From: JASLCR01 sp036405235 | GTDB taxonomy: Bacteria > Patescibacteriota > Saccharimonadia > Saccharimonadales > Saccharimonadaceae | Reading direction: 5' to 3' | Length of the DNA: 64,000 nucleotides | Assembly: GCA_036405235.1 (NCBI GenBank) | Contig: DASWYA010000001.1 | Location: 558,001-622,000 of the forward strand | Shown: piece after piece, positions 32,505 through 38,884 of the stretch | How the letters are laid out: each line of letters begins with the position of its first letter | Numbering within the stretch: the first letter of the stretch is position 1 | Translations under genes and position numbers: made by a program | The notes under the pieces: generated by a model | Told to the model about the DNA's origin: nothing | Databases searched by the model: none | The model's input: the letters and a program-made list of their open reading frames with translations, nothing else

Positions 32505-34037
32505 ATGAAATCCGCCACTTACAAAGAGCGCATCGGTAAAGTCATCCAAAAGCAGCGCCTTGCTAAGTCTATGACTCAGGCTGAATTGGCCGAAAAAATC
32601 GGTACGTCTCAGAGTGCTATCAACAGAATTGAAAAAGGTGGCCAAAACCTCAGCGTTGAGATGCTCGGGCGCATCAGTGAAGTACTCTCAAGTAGCATCT
32701 TGACGCTTAATCAAAGCGGTAAGATCAACTTTAGAGTGCATGGCGGGAAAAAACTCCATGGTGAGATAGAGGTCAAGACAAGTAAAAATGCCGCTGTGGC
32801 ACTACTCTGCGCCAGCTTGCTCAATAAAGGCAAGACTACGCTACGCCGTGTAGCACGTATCGAGGAAGTAAACCGTATCATTGAAGTACTCGAAAGTATC
32901 GGCGTAAAGACCAAGTGGCTGCCTGGCAATGACCTCGAGATCACACCTCCTGCTCGCCTAAAGCTGGATAATATCGACACAATTGCCGCCAAGCGTACTC
33001 GCACGATCATCATGTTCCTTGGCCCCCTGCTCCATCAGTACAATGACTTCAAGCTTCCCTTTGCTGGCGGTTGCAACCTTGGCAAACGCACAGTAGAGCC
33101 GCATATGGTTGGCTTGGCACCTTTTGGCCTTACCGTAGAAGCCCGCGCCGGTACTGATTACTATCATGCAACAGTAAAAGACAAGAACCCTGAGCAGACA
33201 ATTCTTTTGACCGAACGCGGCGACACAGTGACAGAAAACGTCATCATGGCAGCGGCGCTCTACGACGGCGTAGTTACTATCCGCAACGCTAGCCCAAACT
33301 ATATGGTGCAAGACCTGTGCTTTTACCTCGAAAAGCTTGGCATAAAGATCGAGGGAATTGGCACGACTATCCTAAAGATCCATGGTAAACGCCACATTAA
33401 TCAAAATGTTGAATACTGCCCGAGTGAAGACCCAATCGAGGCGATGAGCTTTATCGCTGCCGGCGTCGTAACAGGTTCTGAGATCGTCATCAAGCGTGCG
33501 CCTATTGAATTTCTCGAGCTTGAACTCGCCGTCCTAAAGGAAATGGGGCTCAGCTTCTCGCTTTCAGACGAATACACTGCTCGCAATGGCAAGAGTCGGC
33601 TTGTAGACATCACACTCAACAAATCTAGTCTGACCGCAGCCAAAGATAAACTCCATAGCATGCCATTTCCAGGTATCAACATGGACAACCTCCCTTTCCT
33701 TGGCCTTATCGCAACAGTTGCAAAAGGTCGCAGTCTCGTACATGACTGGAGCTACGAAAATCGAGCAATCTACTTTACAGAGCTTTCTAAACTAAACGCT
33801 GACATAGAGATGATCGACCCACACCGTGTCTACATAACCGGCCCTACGAAATGGAAATCAGCAGATATCATTGCTCCGTCAGCTCTCAGGCCATCTGTCG
33901 TCATACTACTTGGAATGCTCGCAGCGCCAGGTGTTTCAACACTGAGAGATGTATATTCTATCAATCGTGGATATGAAGACTTCGCAAATCGACTTAATTC
34001 TATTGGTGCCGAGATCGAAACAGTCCAAGACGTCTAG
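32505..34037 (+). CDS. murA: XRE helix-turn-helix fused to UDP-GlcNAc enolpyruvyl transferase (MurA)
   Basis: A 510-residue fusion, about 85 longer than MurA. Residues 1-68 are a Cro/XRE-type helix-turn-helix (MTQAELAEKIGTSQSAINRIEKG), then a complete MurA-type EPT domain: SKNAA with Lys94-Asn95, the Cys190 loop FAGGCNLGKRTVEPH, Asp394 in FPGINMDN, and RGYEDFANRLNSIGA. MurA adds enolpyruvate to UDP-GlcNAc, the first committed step of peptidoglycan synthesis. Key residues are kept, so it may be active, with a second, regulatory job possible. The start is supported by the -10 box. Confidence 0.93.
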   Translation: MKSATYKERIGKVIQKQRLAKSMTQAELAEKIGTSQSAINRIEKGGQNLSVEMLGRISEVLSSSILTLNQSGKINFRVHGGKKLHGEIEVKTSKNAAVALLCASLLNKGKTTLRRVARIEEVNRIIEVLESIGVKTKWLPGNDLEITPPARLKLDNIDTIAAKRTRTIIMFLGPLLHQYNDFKLPFAGGCNLGKRTVEPHMVGLAPFGLTVEARAGTDYYHATVKDKNPEQTILLTERGDTVTENVIMAAALYDGVVTIRNASPNYMVQDLCFYLEKLGIKIEGIGTTILKIHGKRHINQNVEYCPSEDPIEAMSFIAAGVVTGSEIVIKRAPIEFLELELAVLKEMGLSFSLSDEYTARNGKSRLVDITLNKSSLTAAKDKLHSMPFPGINMDNLPFLGLIATVAKGRSLVHDWSYENRAIYFTELSKLNADIEMIDPHRVYITGPTKWKSADIIAPSALRPSVVILLGMLAAPGVSTLRDVYSINRGYEDFANRLNSIGAEIETVQDV

Positions 34038-34083
34038 ATTTACCCCTTGAAATATAGTAGAATTATCTAAGGCCAAATCACAT

Positions 34084-34161
34084 GGCGGATGTAGCTCAGT
34101 TGGTTAGAGCGTCGGGTTGTGGTTCCGAAGGTCGAGGGTTCAATTCCCTTCATTCGCCCCA
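34084..34161 (+). tRNA. tRNA-His (GTG)
   Basis: A 78-base cloverleaf with the 8-bp acceptor stem special to tRNA-His (G-1 paired with C73): GGCGGATG/CATTCGCC. Anticodon loop TTGTGGT, T loop TTCAATT, CCA encoded. Confidence 0.95.
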
Positions 34162-34198
34162 AATTAAAAAGAAGACCTCTTGGTCTCCTTTTTAATTT
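34161..34198 (+). terminator. Terminator after tRNA-His
   Basis: Stem with arms AAATTAAAAAG-A-AGACC and GGTCT-C-CTTTTTAATTT around TCTT, directly behind the tRNA. Confidence 0.85.
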
Positions 34199-34216
34199 GG
34201 AATGTTCTGATACCCC

Positions 34217-34573
34217 CTACCCGTACGGATTATAGCCGCGCGTTGGCGGTTCACGGAAGCTTGCTCGTGAGCTAGCGTTCATCTCTTGGCGAGATGCCGG
34301 TGCTGAGTCTGGACGCTCCGGGATAAATCCACCATTCGCATTCATCTCTTGGCGAGTTAGCTTGCGTGATGGAACTTGCGCTCGAGGCCTTGGGCGTACA
34401 TACTCACCCTGAGGTGCAAAATTTTGCCCGATCTTAGACTGGTGATACCCGCCAATTATCTGTCTATTCTTCTCGATTTCTTTGCGCTCAGAGAAAGACT
34501 GACTACTCGTAGTACCACTTGCATACTGGTTGCTATGAGTGTCATCACTTGAAATATTATTTCCAAATTGCAT
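34217..34573 (-). CDS. Disordered protein with repeated RQEMNA motif
   Basis: A 118-residue hydrophilic protein with no hydrophobic segment, rich in Ser, Arg, Asn, Gln and Pro. A motif recurs near the C terminus: TRQEMNANGGFIPERP and SRQEMNASSRASFREPP. Function unknown; probably intrinsically disordered. The start MQFGNN was chosen because a TAGAAT box lies just upstream; the in-frame sequence further up runs through the tRNA-Gly gene and is not coding. Confidence 0.65.
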   Translation of the reverse strand: MQFGNNISSDDTHSNQYASGTTSSQSFSERKEIEKNRQIIGGYHQSKIGQNFAPQGEYVRPRPRAQVPSRKLTRQEMNANGGFIPERPDSAPASRQEMNASSRASFREPPTRGYNPYG

Positions 34574-34581
34574 ACGCTTAT

Positions 34582-34587
34582 ATTCTA
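34582..34587 (-). promoter_or_regulatory. -10 promoter of gene 34573
   Basis: TGCTAGAAT (extended -10) on the minus strand, 8 bases before the ATG at 34573. Confidence 0.5.
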
Positions 34588-34617
34588 GCATGAAAACTGA
34601 TACAATATACCAAGTGC

Positions 34618-34692
34618 GCGGGTGTCGTATAGTGGCTAATATACCTGCCTTCCAAGCAAGTGACGAGAGTTCGATTCTCTCCACCCGCACCA
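34618..34692 (+). tRNA. tRNA-Gly (TCC)
   Basis: A 75-base cloverleaf: acceptor GCGGGTG/CACCCGC, anticodon loop CTTCCAA (TCC), T arm GAGAG/CTCTC with TTCGATT, CCA encoded. The anticodon stem CCTGC/GCAAG has a C-A mismatch. Confidence 0.93.
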
Positions 34693-34729
34693 AAGCAAAA
34701 GCTCCAGCTTGTCTGGAGTTTTTGCTTTA
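34693..34729 (+). terminator. Terminator after tRNA-Gly
   Basis: Arms AAAGCAAAAGCTCCAG and CTGGAGTTTTTGCTTT around CTTGT. Confidence 0.85.
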
Positions 34730-34758
34730 TACGAGCATCCGTACCACTCCTCTCATGC

Positions 34759-34764
34759 TATAAT
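34759..34764 (+). promoter_or_regulatory. Extended -10 promoter of the DUF4260-like gene
   Basis: TGCTATAAT, 10 bases before the ATG at 34775, giving a leader of about 4 bases. Confidence 0.6.
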
Positions 34765-34774
34765 CATAAGCAAT

Positions 34775-35161
34775 ATGAAACAATCCTTCCTCATGAAACG
34801 CATCGTCAGTACTGAATACTTGCTCGCGGCAGTTGTCACAGCCGTACTCTTTCAAACGTACGCCGGCTTTGACTGGTGGTGGCTTTTTGTCCTCTTCCCG
34901 CTTGTTGACGTGAGTGCCTTTGGGTATTTACAAAATAGCAAGGCTGGCGCACTCATGTACAATCTCGGCCACAGCATGATTGGCCCTGCGCTACTGCTAC
35001 TTCCCTACTTTTTCGGCGGCCCAGATTGGCTACTATTTGCGTCAATGGTCTGGCTTTTCCATATTTTCGTCGATCGCGCACTCGGCTATGGCATGAAACA
35101 CGTCGAAGGATTTGGCCACACTCACCTCGGAAAAGTTGGCAAAGCTAAGCGCAAGAAATAG
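34775..35161 (+). CDS. DUF4260-like membrane protein
   Basis: A 128-residue protein with three to four membrane helices. The WWWLFVLFPLVDVSAFGYL, GALMYNLGHSMIGP and HIFVDRALGYGMKH segments fit DUF4260 (a family of small membrane proteins of unknown role), with conserved His and Asp residues near the membrane faces. Basic C-terminal tail. The start follows from the -10 box; an ATG six codons later is also possible. Confidence 0.85.
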   Translation: MKQSFLMKRIVSTEYLLAAVVTAVLFQTYAGFDWWWLFVLFPLVDVSAFGYLQNSKAGALMYNLGHSMIGPALLLLPYFFGGPDWLLFASMVWLFHIFVDRALGYGMKHVEGFGHTHLGKVGKAKRKK

Positions 35162-35191
35162 TAACTCCCCATCTGTTATAATAGTTTTCAT

Positions 35192-35268
35192 GCCCCGATA
35201 GCTCAGCTGGATAGAGCAGAGGACTTCTAAGCCTAAGGTCGCAAGTTCGAATCTTGCTCGGGGTACCA
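35192..35268 (+). tRNA. tRNA-Arg (TCT)
   Basis: A 77-base cloverleaf: acceptor GCCCCGA/TCGGGGT, anticodon loop CTTCTAA (TCT, codon AGA), T loop TTCGAAT, CCA encoded. The anticodon stem GAGGA/GCCTA is weak, with mismatches at both ends (27-43 and 31-39). Confidence 0.9.
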
Positions 35269-35304
35269 TCAGAACTAAGCTGCTAGTAAAAGGTTTTGGA
35301 CGTA

Positions 35305-36084
35305 CTATTTGGCAAAAGGAGCCATCGCACCGAAAACTTTTATTGCCTCTTGATTGTCATTAGTTGCAAAAATAATACCCGTACCTCCAATGTTTATACC
35401 TGTGTAGTATGACTTCCAGCCCTTTCTACTATTTGTATATTCCCGATTCACCTCTCGACCCTTGCTATCTCGACCTATAACCTTGCAGTATCTTTTTGAT
35501 TGGTCATCTGAAGAGCAGATATTATAGCTATCACTTTTCTTAAGCTCTCGAATTTGTCCAATACTTTTTCCGTCTTTCATAACAGTGTAGAAAGAATGCA
35601 CATTACCTTTAATCAGATTAACTCGCAAATTAGAGATAGAGTATCCTTCCAACTTAGGTGTATAAAATTTGTAGTCAAGCTTTGACAATGAAAACTCTTG
35701 TTCTTCCCTTATCTTCGCCCAGATATCAGCCTCTTCTTTTTTTCCTGCAGTTGTTGAAGTACTCCTGCGATAACCATTAGTTGCCTGAATTTCAGACTGG
35801 GTACAATAGCCGTACTCACTAAAAGGATGTATACCATAACCTTCATCCCCAGGCACCTTATAAGTAAAGCTTGCCATAAACTTCGTCGACTCAACGGGGA
35901 GACGACCGCAACGTATCATGTTATATGTGAATGGCAGAAGTCCTGATAGCCATCCGATTGGGAGCGCAATCAGTAGAGCCAATGTGATAACTGTAAATCT
36001 TTGGAAAAACTTTTTTGTCACTTTTGTTTTACGACTTCTTGTCCATGCAATCGTAAATAAAACTTTTTGTTTTTTCTTCACCAT
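35305..36084 (-). CDS. Membrane-anchored exported protein of unknown function
   Basis: About 259 residues. A very basic N-terminal tail (residues 1-30), one membrane helix (about 31-52), then an extracytoplasmic domain with four Cys (RCGRLP, GYCTQS, NICSSD, RYCKVI). No family recognised. The start MVKKK was preferred over one four codons upstream because a TATGAT box ends 7 bases before it, and that box contains the alternative ATG. Confidence 0.75.
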   Translation of the reverse strand: MVKKKQKVLFTIAWTRSRKTKVTKKFFQRFTVITLALLIALPIGWLSGLLPFTYNMIRCGRLPVESTKFMASFTYKVPGDEGYGIHPFSEYGYCTQSEIQATNGYRRSTSTTAGKKEEADIWAKIREEQEFSLSKLDYKFYTPKLEGYSISNLRVNLIKGNVHSFYTVMKDGKSIGQIRELKKSDSYNICSSDDQSKRYCKVIGRDSKGREVNREYTNSRKGWKSYYTGINIGGTGIIFATNDNQEAIKVFGAMAPFAK

Positions 36085-36085
36085 G

Positions 36086-36118
36086 TGATTAATCATATCA
36101 GATTGATACGATTAATCA
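36086..36118. repeat. Repeated palindromic element before gene 36084
   Basis: TGATTAATCA (self-complementary) at 36086-36095 is repeated as CGATTAATCA with one change at 36109-36118. The centres are about two helical turns apart and the first overlaps the -10 box. It looks like a repressor site. Confidence 0.45.
36092..36097 (-). promoter_or_regulatory. -10 promoter of gene 36084
   Basis: TATGAT on the minus strand, 7 bases before the ATG. Confidence 0.5.
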
Positions 36119-36268
36119 TTATGACAGTCCTAGCTTCAGGCAAAATATTGCACCACACTGAAATATTCCTTGCTCGATTCTAATCAATCGACCATTTATG
36201 TTGTCAGGCTGCAGTACTTGCCGTACAATTACATTAATTAACTGTTAGCATTCTGAAAGGGCATCATC

Positions 36269-36811
36269 ATGAAAAAGCAATCCGGCTCTGCGCACGTAGT
36301 AATTATTATTGTTCTTGTATTGGCACTGCTTACATCATTAGGTTGGATATTCTGGCAAAACTTTATCTACAAAGAGCCAGTCGTGACGAAAACTGACACT
36401 TCTAAGACTCAAAGTGACAACGATAAGATGCCAGCATCAATGAAGCACATCAACGTGAAAGAATGGAACATTTCAATCATGAGCGAGGAATCTATAAGCT
36501 ACACCAGCAAAGACGCAGATACAATCCTCATCAAGGGTGACGCATTAAATAAGGCCGAGGCGGACAACAATTGCAAAGAAAGAGATAGTGGCATTCGAGT
36601 ACTAAGAGTTAAGACTACATCAGTCAACAATAGCGTCCCGTATGTTCAGTCAAACGACGTCGATGGTTACACCTACCTACTCGTACATAGCAACCAAGCA
36701 CTCTGTGTCGATGAAAACGGCAAAGCGTCACAACCCGTGAACGACGCATACGAGAGTCTATTTAGCGCACTCAAAAAGCATTGGCAAATGCTCGAATCTA
36801 GCAATGCATAA
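36269..36811 (+). CDS. Exported membrane-anchored protein of unknown function
   Basis: A 180-residue protein with a short basic start and a membrane helix (MKKQSGSAHVVIIIVLVLAL, to about residue 32), then a polar extracytoplasmic domain with two Cys (NNCKERD, ALCVDE). The AAGG before the ATG is a fair ribosome binding site. Function unknown; the N-terminal GSAHVV anchor resembles a group of small exported CPR proteins, an impression I cannot check. Confidence 0.75.
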   Translation: MKKQSGSAHVVIIIVLVLALLTSLGWIFWQNFIYKEPVVTKTDTSKTQSDNDKMPASMKHINVKEWNISIMSEESISYTSKDADTILIKGDALNKAEADNNCKERDSGIRVLRVKTTSVNNSVPYVQSNDVDGYTYLLVHSNQALCVDENGKASQPVNDAYESLFSALKKHWQMLESSNA

Positions 36812-36864
36812 ATACATCAGATGTTAGCGAAATAGCTATTTACAAAATCTATAGTCTATGTTAA

Positions 36865-36870
36865 TATAAT
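36865..36870 (+). promoter_or_regulatory. -10 promoter of the DEAD-box helicase gene
   Basis: TATAAT, giving a leader of about 105 bases before the ATG at 36982, in contrast with the leaderless norm here. Confidence 0.55.
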
Positions 36871-36908
36871 AAGTAATAGTTTCTGTATCTTGTAAAATAT
36901 ACCGACGC

Positions 36909-36968
36909 TACCGGATGAATGCTCGGTACTTACTTCCTTGAAATTCATCACTATATAAAATGATGAAT
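36909..36968 (+). promoter_or_regulatory. Structured leader of the DEAD-box helicase mRNA
   Basis: Two hairpins can form: TACCG/CGGTA around a 10-base loop (about 36910-36929) and ATTCATCA/TGATGAAT around a 10-base loop (36943-36968). The second ends one base before the GAAAGG ribosome binding site, so it could gate translation, as in cold-shock or helicase autoregulation. Confidence 0.5.
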
Positions 36969-36981
36969 GAAAGGTATTCTC

Positions 36982-38190
36982 ATGCAACAAAAACGACGCT
37001 CTTTTGGTGGGCGAAATAATAACAATCGACGCCGGTCTTTCGGTGGTAAAAATCAGCGCCGCACCGGTGGACGTGGCAAGCAGTACATCCACCCAGATAA
37101 GTTCATAAACAAAAACATCAGCGAGAAAGCAGAGGTGGTATATACTCCAAAGCACAAATTCGCTGACTTTGCCCTAAACAACATCTTGCAGGAAAATCTT
37201 GTACGAGCCGGCTTCGTAGCACCAAGTGCTATCCAAGATCAGACGATTCCATTTGCGCTTGATGGCCGTGACGTGATCGGTCTGGCAAATACTGGTACTG
37301 GTAAAACTGCTGCTTTCTTGCTGCCAATCCTGCAAAAACTTTACAAGGATCGCTTCACGCAGTCTGTACTAATTATGGCGCCGACTCGTGAGCTTGCACA
37401 ACAGATCGATGACGAATTCCGTAAGTTTTCTAACGGCATGAAACTCTACTCAGCGACATGCGTCGGTGGCGTAAATATCAATGGCCAGATTCGACAGATC
37501 AAGCGAAATCCACACATCATTATCGGTACACCAGGACGCCTCAAAGACTTGATGGGACAGGGAATCTTACGCCTGCAAAACATCGACACGTTAGTACTCG
37601 ACGAAGCAGATCGCATGCTTGATATGGGCTTTGTAAATGATATTCGTGAGATCGTCAGCCAGATCCCAGGTAAGCGCCAAACACTCTGCTTTAGCGCTAC
37701 TATGAGCGACGGAGTAAAAGCAATTGTTCATGACTTCATGGAAAACCCTGAGCTTGTTTCCGTAAAAGTAACTGAAACAAACGACCACATCTACCAAGAT
37801 ATTGTGGCATTTAATGATGATGAACACCGAAAAGAATTGCTAGTTGAAATGCTAAAGACCAGTGAATTTGAGAAAGTTATCGTCTTTGGGGAGACTAAAT
37901 TTGGCGTACAGAGACTGAGCGACAAGCTTGAGACTCACGGTATTCGCTCTGAGGCAATCCATGGCAACAAGTCTCAAGGTCAGCGAAATCGTGCTTTGAA
38001 ATCGTTCAAAACTAATGAGGCGAAAGTACTTGTTGCGACTGATGTCGCCGCACGTGGTCTTGATATCCCAAATGTTTCACACGTAATCAATTACGATACA
38101 CCGCAGACGTACGACGACTACGTGCACCGCATTGGCCGTACCGGTCGTGGCGGAAATCGCGGCACAGCGCTTACTTTCATCAAAAAGTAA
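36982..38190 (+). CDS. DEAD-box RNA helicase (RhlE-like)
   Basis: About 402 residues. After an Arg/Gly/Asn-rich N terminus with RRSFGG repeats come the Q motif (FVAPSAIQDQTIPFAL), motif I ANTGTGKT, Ia PTRELAQQ, Ib TPGRL, II VLDEADRML, III SAT, and the second RecA domain with VATDVAARGLDIP and HRIGRTGRGG. The ATG chosen has AAAGG 7 bases upstream; an ATG five codons earlier lies in the second hairpin. The RNA-binding tail is at the N terminus, whereas RhlE proteins usually have it at the C terminus. Confidence 0.95.
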   Translation: MQQKRRSFGGRNNNNRRRSFGGKNQRRTGGRGKQYIHPDKFINKNISEKAEVVYTPKHKFADFALNNILQENLVRAGFVAPSAIQDQTIPFALDGRDVIGLANTGTGKTAAFLLPILQKLYKDRFTQSVLIMAPTRELAQQIDDEFRKFSNGMKLYSATCVGGVNINGQIRQIKRNPHIIIGTPGRLKDLMGQGILRLQNIDTLVLDEADRMLDMGFVNDIREIVSQIPGKRQTLCFSATMSDGVKAIVHDFMENPELVSVKVTETNDHIYQDIVAFNDDEHRKELLVEMLKTSEFEKVIVFGETKFGVQRLSDKLETHGIRSEAIHGNKSQGQRNRALKSFKTNEAKVLVATDVAARGLDIPNVSHVINYDTPQTYDDYVHRIGRTGRGGNRGTALTFIKK

Positions 38191-38205
38191 GCCCTCAAAG
38201 TGTGA

Positions 38206-38211
38206 TATGCT
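38206..38211 (+). promoter_or_regulatory. -10 promoter of the queuosine-precursor transporter gene
   Basis: TATGCT ends 6 bases before the GTG start codon, so the mRNA should start with GTG. Confidence 0.55.
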
Positions 38212-38217
38212 AGTGCG

Positions 38218-38880
38218 GTGAAGATTCAAAAATTTGACGTCATCGTCGGTCTCTACATATTCGCTATCGTTGTTGCTCAATTAATGGGCTTGAAAGTCGT
38301 GCCATTTGGCGAAGTAGCCGGTATAACACTCAGTATCAGCGTAGCGATCTTCGTCATGCCTCTTCTTTTCACGCTAACTGACATCGTAGTGGAAGTCTAC
38401 GGCAAAGAACGCGCCCGCTCGATGGTATGGACAGGGCTCGGTATCGTTGTCTTACTTGCGCTTTATACATTTCTCGTCACCACACTACCACCAGCAGCAC
38501 GCTTTGCAGAAATGAATGGCGCGTATAATATGATCTTCGGCACATCGATTCAATTTGCGATTGCTGCGATTGCTGCATTTGCCTCGGCAGAACTTATTGA
38601 TGTTTTGATCTACAGTAAGCTACGCGAAAAGATGAAATCTAAAGGAATGTGGCTACGAAATAATGTGTCGAACTTCATCGGCCAGCTGATTGATTCGACC
38701 GTATTCTGTGTCATCGCTTTTTACTCATTCTCAACGAGTTTCAGCGATAACTTCAGCTTCCTAATTGGTATTATTATTCCATACTGGCTTGTTCGTTGTC
38801 TCGTATCTATCATTGGCACACCACTCGCGTACGCTGGCGTAGCTTGGCTACGAAAACGCGCAGCAAAATCAGCTGCTTAA
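38218..38880 (+). CDS. VUT/YhhQ-family queuosine precursor transporter
   Basis: A 220-residue protein with six membrane helices starting at GTG. Family motifs are TDIVVEVYGKERARSMVW and WLRNNVSNFIGQLIDSTVF. YhhQ imports preQ0/preQ1, the base inserted in certain tRNAs. No queuosine biosynthesis genes were seen in this window, so salvage from a host or neighbours is likely. The gene converges with the ClpC-like gene. Confidence 0.93.
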   Translation: MKIQKFDVIVGLYIFAIVVAQLMGLKVVPFGEVAGITLSISVAIFVMPLLFTLTDIVVEVYGKERARSMVWTGLGIVVLLALYTFLVTTLPPAARFAEMNGAYNMIFGTSIQFAIAAIAAFASAELIDVLIYSKLREKMKSKGMWLRNNVSNFIGQLIDSTVFCVIAFYSFSTSFSDNFSFLIGIIIPYWLVRCLVSIIGTPLAYAGVAWLRKRAAKSAA

Positions 38881-38884
38881 TATT

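Noticed and set aside
34574..34693. N-terminal extension of the disordered protein gene
   Set aside because: It reads antisense through tRNA-Gly; the -10 box at 34582-34587 lies after it, so the real start is at 34573.
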